From Chordicoccus furentiruminis (lineage in GTDB: Bacteria; Bacillota; Clostridia; Lachnospirales; Lachnospiraceae): DNA of 64,000 nucleotides. A program made the translations under genes and the position numbers. The stretch spans positions 2,073,501 to 2,137,500 of the forward strand of contig NZ_CP048829.1 of assembly GCF_019355395.1 (NCBI RefSeq), in the 5' to 3' direction. The notes beneath the pieces were generated by a model, which saw nothing but the letters and a program-made list of their open reading frames with translations, ran no database searches and had not been told where the DNA came from. Positions within the stretch are counted from its first letter, which is position 1. Each line of letters starts with the position of its first letter. Positions 8,327 to 16,171 of this stretch are shown here, in pieces.

Positions 8327-9301
8327 ATGAACTATATTGTATTCGATCTTGAATGGAATCAGTGCCCGGACGGCAAGGCCGCCTCGGTCGCGTCGCTTCC
8401 TTTTGAGATCATTGAAATCGGGGCCGTCAGGCTCTCACAGGAAAAGAAGTATATTGACAGCTTTCATGCGCTGATCCGGCCGAGGGTGTACCGGCGCCTC
8501 CATGCGGAGACGCGCCGGATCATCGGACTGAGGGAGGCGGATCTCGCGGGAGGACGCTCCTTCCCGGAAGCGGCGGACGCGTTTTTCCGATGGTGCGGCG
8601 AAGACCCTGTGTTCTGCACCTGGGGACCGGGGGATCTCACGGAGCTGCAGCGGAATCTCCGCTATTACGGAATGCTCGGCAGACTGCCCGGCCCGATTCT
8701 CTACAAGGACGTCCAGAAGCTGTTTGCGATCGCCTTCGAGACCCGGTCCGTGCGGCGTTCGCTTAGTTTCGCTGTATCTTTTCTGCAGCTTCCGGAGGAC
8801 GGCGCCTTTCATTTCGCGAAGGAGGATGCGGCCTACACCGCGCGGATCCTTGCGAAGATTCCGGATGAGGTGATCGCGAAAAACGATTCCATCGACTGCT
8901 TCCAGAATCCGAAGACAAGGGAGGAAGAGATCTTTCTCCGGTTCGAGACCTATGAGAAATTCATCTCGCGGGAGTTTGACACCCGGGAAGCGCTGATGGC
9001 GGACCGGGAGGTCACGGCGGTCCACTGCTTTCAGTGCCACTGCAACGTGCGCCGTGTCATCCGCTGGTTCGCGGACGGAAGCGGCCGCAATCATCTCGCT
9101 GTGGGATTCTGCGAACGGCACGGTTTTGTCAAAAGCAAGATCCGGGTCAGAGAAGCGGAGAGCGGGCGGTTCTACGCGATCCGGACGACCCGGCTGATCA
9201 GCGCGGGGGACGTCCGGAAGATCAGAAAAAAGCAGACAAATCTACGCCTGAAGCGGCAGAACAGAAAAGAATATCCGCATCAATGTTCACACACGACCTG
9301 A
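8327..9301 (+). CDS. DEDD-family 3'-5' exonuclease
   Basis: A 324-residue protein whose first 185 residues form a DnaQ/ERI-1-like exonuclease domain: YIVFDLEWNQ supplies the first Asp and Glu, FEIIEIGAVRL the next strand, and HFAKEDAAYTARIL the last conserved His/Asp region. The C-terminal part (from about 225) contains CFQCHCN and a later Cys-x-x-His (CERHG), suggesting a small zinc-binding tail. Likely acts on short RNA or DNA 3' ends; similar proteins resemble KapD. Its start is well supported by the exonuclease motif, yet no ribosome site precedes it and a consensus promoter ends ten bases upstream. Substrate unknown. Confidence 0.8.
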   Translation: MNYIVFDLEWNQCPDGKAASVASLPFEIIEIGAVRLSQEKKYIDSFHALIRPRVYRRLHAETRRIIGLREADLAGGRSFPEAADAFFRWCGEDPVFCTWGPGDLTELQRNLRYYGMLGRLPGPILYKDVQKLFAIAFETRSVRRSLSFAVSFLQLPEDGAFHFAKEDAAYTARILAKIPDEVIAKNDSIDCFQNPKTREEEIFLRFETYEKFISREFDTREALMADREVTAVHCFQCHCNVRRVIRWFADGSGRNHLAVGFCERHGFVKSKIRVREAESGRFYAIRTTRLISAGDVRKIRKKQTNLRLKRQNRKEYPHQCSHTT

Positions 9302-9309
9302 GATGCCCA

Positions 9310-9318
9310 TGCTATAAT
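9310..9318 (+). promoter_or_regulatory. Extended -10 promoter of the wall hydrolase gene
   Basis: TGC-TATAAT, with a perfect -10 at 9313-9318, lies 51 bases upstream of the proposed start. No matching -35 at 17 bases; TTCACA at 9286 is slightly too far. Confidence 0.6.
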
Positions 9319-9368
9319 CGGAGCAGACAGACGAAGGGAACGGATCAGACGGAAAGGGAGTGGAAGCT

Positions 9369-12300
9369 TTGAAGAAGAGAAATCAGCTGGTCAGCTGCCT
9401 GCTGACCGGAATGCTTATCGGAGGAACGGCCGTCAGTACGGCCTGTGCCGCGCCGGCCGTGACGGTCGGCGCGGATGCCGCGCAGGATGCGGCAGCTGAG
9501 GATCAGCAGGCGGATCAGACGGATAAGAAGAATGAGCCGGCCGCACCCGCCGCTCAGGCTCCGTCTTCCGCAGAAGACAACCAGCCGGCCGCGCCGTCCG
9601 GCGGCAGCGGTGAGGGCGGGTCTTCCTCATCCGGCTCCGCGGAGACAGGCGGATCCGGGATGGAGGGCGGAAATCAGAGCAGCTCCGGGAGCGGGAATCA
9701 GGGCGGCACGGGCTCCGAGAGCGGAAGCCAGAGCGGTTCCCCGGAGAACCCAGCCGATCCGGATTCCGGAAAGACGGATCCGGGCTCAGGGACGACTGAC
9801 CCGGCTGATCCGGACTCCGGAAAGACGGATCCGGGTTCAGGGACGACTGACCCGGCTGATCCGGACTCCGGAAAGACGGATCCGGGCTCAGGGACGACTG
9901 ACTCGGATGATCCGGACTCCGGAAAGACAGACCCGGATTCCGGAAAGACGGATTCGGATGAAGAGGCGGAGAAGAAGGCCGAGGAAGAAGCGAAGAAGAA
10001 AGCCGAGGAAGAGGCGAAGAAGAAAGCCGAGGAAGAGGCGAAGAAGAAAGCCGAGGAAGAGGCGAAGAAGAAAGCCGAGGAAGAGGCGAAGAAGAAAGCC
10101 GAAGAAGAGGCGAAGAAGAAAGCCGAGGAAGAGGCGAAGAAGAAAGCTGAGGAAGAGGCGAAGAAGAAGGCCGAAGAGGAAGCAAAGAAGAAGGCTGAGG
10201 AAGAGGCGAAGAAGAAGGCCGAAGAGGAAGCAAAGAAGAAAGCTGAGGAAGAGGCGAAGAAAAAGGCCGAGGCGCAGCGCCGCACAGCCTCGAACCCCCG
10301 CTCGTCCGGGCGCGCGTATTACTCCGGAAGCTATCTCGCTTCGGCGGTGCAGCGTCAGCTCGCCCTGAACGCCGGTTTCCGGCAGATTCCGAAGAAGTAC
10401 GCGCTGGCTGCGGGAAAAGCCGGAACGGTGATCAATCTTTATGAAGGCAAGGGGACCGGTACGCGCGTTGTCGGAACGATGACGGCGGGCAGTCTCTGCT
10501 TCATCATCGACGATGAGAACGAAGACTGGATCTTCGTGGAGTCCGGCGATGTCAGGGGCTTCGTGCGGAAAGGCGATATCACCAGCGGCCAGGACGTGAA
10601 CCGGATCGTCAAGTCCGCCGGAGAGGACAGGATGAAGCTGGCCGTTCTGAAGGTGAACGCGCTGGACAACGCGGCGTACCGCTATTCGCTTTATACGACA
10701 AAGCCGGTCGTCAATCTGATCGGCGGCCTCGACACGGCCAGCGCGGACCGTCAGTCGATCGTCAGCTATGCAATGCAGTTCCTCGGCAATCCTTATGTCT
10801 GGGGTGGAGAGTCGCTGACAAACGGGACGGACTGCTCCGGCTTCACCATGCAGATCTATCGTCATTTCGGCATCGAACTGCCCCGCTGCTCCTATGAGCA
10901 GGCGGAAGTCGGCGTGAAGATACCGGTTTCCGAGGCGGAGCCGGGCGATCTGATCTTCTATGCCCGGGACGGAGCCGTTTATCATGTTCTGATGTCGATC
11001 GGAAACGGGATGGCGATCAACGCGAGCTCCTCCACCACGGGCATCATCATCTCAAAGGTCAATACGGACAAGGCGTGCTGGGCGGTCCGGATTCTGAACG
11101 ACACCCGTCCAGAGACCGTGACAGTGAGCGGCGGAGACACGACGCAGGCGTCCTCACTGGTGGCGGAAGGACGGTCGGCTTACGAAGGAGACGCGGCGGC
11201 GCAGGAGAAGATCATCGAGGCGTATGCGGCAGCTTCGGAGAAGGAGTGGAACGCTTACGGATTCTGCCGGTCCGTCCTGATTGCCCAGGCGATTCAGGAA
11301 TCCGGATGGAACGCCTTCGGCGGCTCGGCGGCCAGCGTGCAGGCGTCGGACAACAACGTGCTGGGTATGAACGCCGAACTGCTGAACAGCCGCTGGATCA
11401 GTCCCTGGACGGGAGGCTCCGTCAGCCGGCTGGTGCCTCAGTACACAGGGAGCGGTACGTCGTGGGGCTTCGAATCCATGCGGACATACGAGGACATCGA
11501 GTCCTGCATGATGGATTACGCGGCCTTCAAGATCGGCCTTCATCCGGAGCTTCGCGGCGTGACGGACGTCAATACCGTGATCTCCGTGGGACTCAGGGGC
11601 TACGCCACCGATCCGCAGTACCAGGACAAGATCCGTGCGATCATCGACCAGTATGACCTCACGAAGTATGACACGGTTTCCGGCCTCCATGAGCAGGGCG
11701 AGGTGACGGTGCAGCAGTCCGGAGAGAGCACAGCGGAGACAGCGTCCGCGAGCACAACGGAGACAGCATCCGGGAGCACAGCGGGCACGGCTGAGGCGGC
11801 ATCCGAGAGCACAGCGGGCACAGCGGAGACGGCATCCGAAAGCGCGGAGAGCACGGATGCGGCGGCTTCCGTCAGTCAGCCGGAGGAGAGCGAACCGTCT
11901 GAAGCCGGTGTGTCCGGAGAGGTGCTGACCGCGGCGGAGACAGATCAGACGGATCAGACAGAGGAAGCTGGCGCACAGCCGGAATCGGATGATATTCCGG
12001 AAGAGGCGGATCCGGATTCGGAAGAGACATACACCGCCTCCGGCGAGACCACGGACGCGAGGAGCGACAGCGGAGCGGCCGGCTACTCAAGGGAAGAGCT
12101 GGAGAAGATTTATGCCATTGTGGCCGCGGAGGATGATACCTCCTATGACGGCGCGCTGGCCGTGATCTCGACGGCAATGAACCGGGCGGACAGCAACTAC
12201 GGCGGATACGGCACCACCGCGCTGGCCCAGCTGAGCGCCCCGGGACAGTATGCGACGGATTACGCCACGCGTCTTGGCGGCAATGTGCCCGACTTTGTGC

Positions 12301-12422
12301 GCCAGGCGGTCAACGACTGTCTGGTGGGAGGCGTCCGGAACACGGACTGCACCGGGATCGCCAACTCCGATGCGAACGGAGACGCCACGCAGATCGGGGC
12401 GAACTGGTATTTCCACAGCTGA
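9369..12422 (+). CDS. Secreted multidomain cell-wall hydrolase (SH3, NlpC/P60, glucosaminidase-like, SleB-like)
   Basis: About 1017 residues. Signal peptide near residues 1-30, then a Ser/Gly/Pro/Asp-rich region with 17-residue repeats. Next is a 13-unit Glu/Ala/Lys heptad-like repeat, an SH3-like domain near 340-430, and an NlpC/P60 peptidase near 460-565 with TDCSGFTMQI and the His in VYHVLMSIG. A glucosaminidase-like domain follows near 605-770 (IAQAIQESGWNAFG, NNVLGMNA). After a second Thr/Glu/Ser-rich linker comes a C-terminal segment resembling SleB-type Hydrolase_2 (AVISTAMNRA, GANWYFHS). It would cut peptide and glycan bonds in peptidoglycan. The TTG at 9369 is preferred because GGAAAGGGAG ends eight bases before it, whereas that site overlaps the GTG at 9360. 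The third hydrolase assignment is the least certain. Confidence 0.85.
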   Translation: MKKRNQLVSCLLTGMLIGGTAVSTACAAPAVTVGADAAQDAAAEDQQADQTDKKNEPAAPAAQAPSSAEDNQPAAPSGGSGEGGSSSSGSAETGGSGMEGGNQSSSGSGNQGGTGSESGSQSGSPENPADPDSGKTDPGSGTTDPADPDSGKTDPGSGTTDPADPDSGKTDPGSGTTDSDDPDSGKTDPDSGKTDSDEEAEKKAEEEAKKKAEEEAKKKAEEEAKKKAEEEAKKKAEEEAKKKAEEEAKKKAEEEAKKKAEEEAKKKAEEEAKKKAEEEAKKKAEEEAKKKAEEEAKKKAEAQRRTASNPRSSGRAYYSGSYLASAVQRQLALNAGFRQIPKKYALAAGKAGTVINLYEGKGTGTRVVGTMTAGSLCFIIDDENEDWIFVESGDVRGFVRKGDITSGQDVNRIVKSAGEDRMKLAVLKVNALDNAAYRYSLYTTKPVVNLIGGLDTASADRQSIVSYAMQFLGNPYVWGGESLTNGTDCSGFTMQIYRHFGIELPRCSYEQAEVGVKIPVSEAEPGDLIFYARDGAVYHVLMSIGNGMAINASSSTTGIIISKVNTDKACWAVRILNDTRPETVTVSGGDTTQASSLVAEGRSAYEGDAAAQEKIIEAYAAASEKEWNAYGFCRSVLIAQAIQESGWNAFGGSAASVQASDNNVLGMNAELLNSRWISPWTGGSVSRLVPQYTGSGTSWGFESMRTYEDIESCMMDYAAFKIGLHPELRGVTDVNTVISVGLRGYATDPQYQDKIRAIIDQYDLTKYDTVSGLHEQGEVTVQQSGESTAETASASTTETASGSTAGTAEAASESTAGTAETASESAESTDAAASVSQPEESEPSEAGVSGEVLTAAETDQTDQTEEAGAQPESDDIPEEADPDSEETYTASGETTDARSDSGAAGYSREELEKIYAIVAAEDDTSYDGALAVISTAMNRADSNYGGYGTTALAQLSAPGQYATDYATRLGGNVPDFVRQAVNDCLVGGVRNTDCTGIANSDANGDATQIGANWYFHS
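9756..9959 (+). repeat. 51-bp tandem repeats in the hydrolase gene
   Basis: Three near-identical 51-bp units start at 9756, 9807 and 9858, with a diverging fourth from 9909. Each encodes a 17-residue DPDSGKTDPGSGTTDPA-type unit, a probable wall-spanning flexible linker. Confidence 0.9.
9960..10271 (+). repeat. 24-bp tandem repeats encoding EEAKKKAE (13 units)
   Basis: Thirteen 24-bp units; the first reads EEAEKKAE, the rest EEAKKKAE. Synonymous changes (gag/gaa, gcc/gct) differ between units, so the array is not a very recent expansion in every unit. The peptide should form one long charged helix of about 104 residues. Confidence 0.92.
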
Positions 12423-12448
12423 GAACAGAGAAAGAGAATCGGAACGCC

Positions 12449-12485
12449 GGGGAGGGCGGCCGCGGGAGGCGCGGCCGCCCTCCCC
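12449..12485 (+). terminator. Strong GC hairpin after the hydrolase gene
   Basis: Perfect 15-bp stem GGGGAGGGCGGCCGC / GCGGCCGCCCTCCCC with a 7-base loop, 26 bases after the stop codon. No T-run follows, so it may pause or protect rather than terminate alone. Confidence 0.6.
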
Positions 12486-12551
12486 GCGTCCCGGAGAAAA
12501 CCGGCCGGACACCAATCGGACCGGTGAACATGATCCGTCCGGATGATCCGC

Positions 12552-12601
12552 CCGGCCGGACACCAGCCGAACTTCATGAATCGGTCCGGCGGCCGTTTTT
12601 T
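12552..12601 (+). terminator. Probable terminator with T6 before the ileS promoter
   Basis: GGCCGGAC (from 12554) can pair with GTCCGGCGGCC near 12584-12594, with inner pairing GCCGA/TCGGT, followed by six T at 12596-12601. Together with the hairpin at 12449 it isolates ileS from the hydrolase gene. Confidence 0.5.
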
Positions 12602-12652
12602 CGGCGGACTGCAATCGATTTCATGGAAACCGGCCGCGGCCGGGCGTTTCTC

Positions 12653-12682
12653 TTGACACGCGCTTGCGGCAGTCTGTAGAAT
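12653..12682 (+). promoter_or_regulatory. ileS promoter TTGACA-18-TAGAAT
   Basis: TTGACA (12653-12658) and TAGAAT (12677-12682) are 18 bases apart. The implied leader runs about 165 bases to the start codon. I looked for a T-box in it (the conserved GGTGGNACCGCG element) and did not find one. Confidence 0.75.
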
Positions 12683-12854
12683 ACTGAGTTGCAGGATTCA
12701 AGTGAAGACTGCGCGGCATGAACCGGAGCGTGCGGCGCCTCTGCACCGGGAAAAGCGGACAGGCGGAAGGCCGTCAGGCCGCCGGCTCATCAGCGGAGCG
12801 GGTGAAGAGAAAACCCGCCCGTCAGAAAAAGAAGCAGGAAGAAAGGTACCAGTC

Positions 12855-15800
12855 ATGTACAAAAAAGTCGATACGGACATGAATTTCGTCGATCGGGAGA
12901 AGGAGACGGTCCGGTTCTGGAAAGACCACGACATCTTCAACAAAAGTATCGAGGAGCGGGAAGGATGCCCCACCTATATGTTCTATGACGGCCCGCCGAC
13001 CGCCAACGGCAAGCCGCATATCGGGCATGTTCTGACCCGTGTTATCAAGGATACGATTCCGCGCTATCACGCGATGAAGGGCGAGCAGGTCCCGCGGAAG
13101 GCCGGATGGGATACCCACGGCCTTCCGGTCGAGATCGAGGTGGAGAAGCAGCTTGGCCTGGACGGCAAGGAGCAGATCGAGCAGTACGGGGTGGAACCCT
13201 TCATTAAGAAATGCAAGGAATCCGTCTGGAAATATGAAGGCATGTGGCGCACCTTCTCCGACACGGTCGGATTCTGGGCGGATATGGATCATCCGTATGT
13301 CACGTATCATAATGACTATATCGAGTCCGAGTGGTGGGCGCTGAAGGAAATCTACAACAAGGGCCTTCTGTACGAGGGATACAAAATCGTTCCATACTGT
13401 CCGCGCTGCGGTACGCCGCTTTCCAGCCACGAGGTGGCGCAGGGCTATAAGACGGTGAAGGAACGTTCCGCCATCGTCCGCTTCCGCCTGACCGGTTATA
13501 CCTACGACCGCGCCACGAAGCAGGACGTGCCGAACGATCTGACGAAGGACGGGGAGGTCTACTTCCTCGCCTGGACAACGACGCCCTGGACGCTTCCCTC
13601 CAACGTGGCGCTCTGCGTCAATCCGGACGATGAGTACGTCAAGGTGAAGGCGGCCGACGGCTATACCTATATTATGGCGCGGGCGCTGACCGATACGGTG
13701 CTCGGAAATCTCGACGGGGAGAAGAAGCCCGAGATCCTCGCTTCATGGAAGGGAACGGAGCTTGAGTACGTGGAGTACGAGCCGCTCTATGAGTGCGCGA
13801 AGAAGAAGGCGGACGCACAGCACCGCAAGGGTTTCTATGTGATGGTCGATTCCTATGTCACGATGACGGACGGCACCGGCATCGTCCATATCGCGCCGGC
13901 CTTCGGCGAGGATGATAACCGGATCGGTAAAAAGTACGATCTGCCGCTGGTGAAGTTCGTCAACGAGAAGGGCGAGATGACGGAGGAGACACCGTTCGCG
14001 GGTATGCGCGCGAAGCCCTCCGAGAAGGAGATCAGGGCCGGCGCCGTGAGCGCCGATCCGGAGGTACTGAAGGATCTGGAGAAATCCGGCAAGCTGTTCT
14101 CCGCGCCGAAATTCGAGCATGACTACCCGTACTGCTGGCGCTGCGACACGCCGCTCCTCTACTATGCACGAGAGTCCTGGTTTATCCGGATGACGGAAGT
14201 GAAGGATGACCTGATCCGCAACAACAGCCTGATCAACTGGATTCCGGCTTCCATCGGAAAGGGACGGTTCGGGGACTGGCTTGAGAACGTCCAGGACTGG
14301 GCGCTTTCAAGAAACCGCTACTGGGGCACGCCGCTCAATATCTGGGTCTGCGATGACTGCGGAGAGAAGATGCCCATCGGCTCTATCAGTGAACTGAAGG
14401 AGAAGGCGGACAACTGCCCGGACGGGATCGAGCTTCACAAGCCCTATGTCGATCAGGTCACGATCACCTGCCCGCACTGCGGCGGCAAGATGCACCGGGT
14501 GCCCGAGGTGATCGACTGCTGGTTTGATTCCGGCTCAATGCCCTTCGCCCAGCTTCACTATCCGTTTGAGAATCAGGAGCTGTTCAAAAAGCAGTTCCCG
14601 GCGAGCTTCATCTCCGAGGCGGTGGACCAGACCCGCGGATGGTTCTACTCGCTGCATGCGATTTCGACGCTGCTCTTTAATGAGCCGGCGTTTAAGAACT
14701 GCATCATCATGGGCCTTGTTCAGGACGAGAACGGACAGAAGATGTCGAAGTCGAAGGGAAATGCCGTCGACCCGATGGACGCGCTCGGCAAATATGGAGC
14801 GGACGCGATCCGATGGTATTTCCTCACCAGCTCGGCCCCCTGGCTTCCGAGCCGGTTCTACGGCAAGGCCGTGCAGGAGGGACAGAGAAAGTTCCTCGGC
14901 ACGCTGTGGAACACCTATGCGTTCTACGTGCTGTACGCGAACATTGATCAGTTCGACGCGACGAAGTACAAGGCGGACGACGCGACGCTGAGCGTGATGG
15001 ACCGCTGGATCCTCTCCAGGCTCAACTCGACGATCGGGACCGTTGACAAATACATGGCGGCCTACCGGCCGACCGAAGCCGGCAAGGCGCTGCAGGATTT
15101 TGTGGATGATCTTTCCAACTGGTATGTCCGCCGCAGCCGCAGCCGCTTCTGGGCTCACGGCATGGAGCAGGACAAGATCAACGCCTATGAGACGCTCTAC
15201 ACCTGCCTGAAGACGACGATCCTTCTCGCCGCGCCGATGATCCCGTTCATGACGGAGGAGATCTACCAGAACCTGGTCCGCACTGTCGAGAAGGACGCGA
15301 AGGAGAGCATCCATCTCTGCGATTATCCTGTGGCGGATCAGAGCCGGATCGACCGTGATCTCGAGGAGCGGATGAAGCATGTCCTCGACATCGTGGTCCT
15401 CGGGCGTGCGGTCCGGAACAGCAGCGGTATCAAGAACCGTCAGCCGATCGGCCGGATGTACATCAAGGCGCCCTATGAGGTGTCCACGTACGATCAGGCG
15501 ATCATCCTGGACGAGCTGAATGTGAAGAGCCTTGAGTTCCGGGATGACGTGAGCGAATTCGCGGGCATTTCCATCAAACCGGATTTTGCCGCGATCGGGC
15601 GGAATTTCCCGAAGGAGCAGAAGGGCGTCGTGATCGGCGCGATCCGGAAGCTGGATCCCGCGGAGGCGGAACGGGAGCTGCGGACGAAGGATACCGTGAC
15701 GCTCGTGATCGATGGCGCGGAGACGGAGGTTTCCAAAGACAATCTGCTGATCGAGACGCAGAAAAAGGAAGGCTTCGAGGCGATGACCTCCGGAAATCTG

Positions 15801-16091
15801 ACGGTGGTGCTGGACAAGCACCTGACGCCGGAGCTGATCGAGGAGGGCTTCGTGCGCGAGCTGATCTCCAAGATCCAGACGATGCGCAAGGAAGCAGGCT
15901 TCGAGGTGATGGACCGAATCCGCGTCAGCGCGGCCGGAAACGAGAAGCTGCAGAAGGTCATGGAGCGCAACCGCGGGCAGATCTGCCGCGATGTGCTGGC
16001 CGACGGGATCGGATTCGGCGAGCCGGAAGGCTATGTGAAGGACTGGACAATCAACGGCGAGCCTGTGACGCTGGGCGTCGTAAAACAGTGA
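12855..16091 (+). CDS. ileS: Isoleucyl-tRNA synthetase
   Basis: Charges tRNA-Ile with isoleucine; class I synthetase of 1078 residues. The first signature is the HIGH motif in NGKPHIGHVLTRV and the second is KMSKS in QKMSKSKGNAVDP. The CP1 editing domain lies between them (TTTPWTLPSN region). Cys pairs CPRCG, CDDCG and CPHCGGK suggest zinc sites. The frame is open upstream to 12702, but the ATG at 12855 is preceded by AAAGG at a good distance and starts at the family N-terminus (MYKKVDTDMNFVDREK). The size and domain order are those of the longer, eukaryote-like IleRS type found in many Clostridia. A terminator follows. Confidence 0.96.
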   Translation: MYKKVDTDMNFVDREKETVRFWKDHDIFNKSIEEREGCPTYMFYDGPPTANGKPHIGHVLTRVIKDTIPRYHAMKGEQVPRKAGWDTHGLPVEIEVEKQLGLDGKEQIEQYGVEPFIKKCKESVWKYEGMWRTFSDTVGFWADMDHPYVTYHNDYIESEWWALKEIYNKGLLYEGYKIVPYCPRCGTPLSSHEVAQGYKTVKERSAIVRFRLTGYTYDRATKQDVPNDLTKDGEVYFLAWTTTPWTLPSNVALCVNPDDEYVKVKAADGYTYIMARALTDTVLGNLDGEKKPEILASWKGTELEYVEYEPLYECAKKKADAQHRKGFYVMVDSYVTMTDGTGIVHIAPAFGEDDNRIGKKYDLPLVKFVNEKGEMTEETPFAGMRAKPSEKEIRAGAVSADPEVLKDLEKSGKLFSAPKFEHDYPYCWRCDTPLLYYARESWFIRMTEVKDDLIRNNSLINWIPASIGKGRFGDWLENVQDWALSRNRYWGTPLNIWVCDDCGEKMPIGSISELKEKADNCPDGIELHKPYVDQVTITCPHCGGKMHRVPEVIDCWFDSGSMPFAQLHYPFENQELFKKQFPASFISEAVDQTRGWFYSLHAISTLLFNEPAFKNCIIMGLVQDENGQKMSKSKGNAVDPMDALGKYGADAIRWYFLTSSAPWLPSRFYGKAVQEGQRKFLGTLWNTYAFYVLYANIDQFDATKYKADDATLSVMDRWILSRLNSTIGTVDKYMAAYRPTEAGKALQDFVDDLSNWYVRRSRSRFWAHGMEQDKINAYETLYTCLKTTILLAAPMIPFMTEEIYQNLVRTVEKDAKESIHLCDYPVADQSRIDRDLEERMKHVLDIVVLGRAVRNSSGIKNRQPIGRMYIKAPYEVSTYDQAIILDELNVKSLEFRDDVSEFAGISIKPDFAAIGRNFPKEQKGVVIGAIRKLDPAEAERELRTKDTVTLVIDGAETEVSKDNLLIETQKKEGFEAMTSGNLTVVLDKHLTPELIEEGFVRELISKIQTMRKEAGFEVMDRIRVSAAGNEKLQKVMERNRGQICRDVLADGIGFGEPEGYVKDWTINGEPVTLGVVKQ

Positions 16092-16099
16092 GCGGACCG

Positions 16100-16132
16100 A
16101 CGGCTCCGCCGCTTCGGCGGGGCTGCCGTTTT
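16100..16132 (+). terminator. Intrinsic terminator of ileS
   Basis: ACGGC-TCCGCCG / CGGCGGGGCTGCCGT stem closed by a short loop, followed by TTTT. It starts nine bases after the ileS stop. Confidence 0.75.
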
Positions 16133-16171
16133 CCGGAAATCCGGGGATACAAAATAAAGGAGGCACAGCAT

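Noticed and set aside
9960-10271. CRISPR-like array
   Set aside because: The 24-bp units are contiguous without spacers, in frame, and encode a regular charged helix.
12683-12854. T-box riboswitch in the ileS leader
   Set aside because: The leader is short, and neither the conserved antiterminator element nor a specifier stem could be found.
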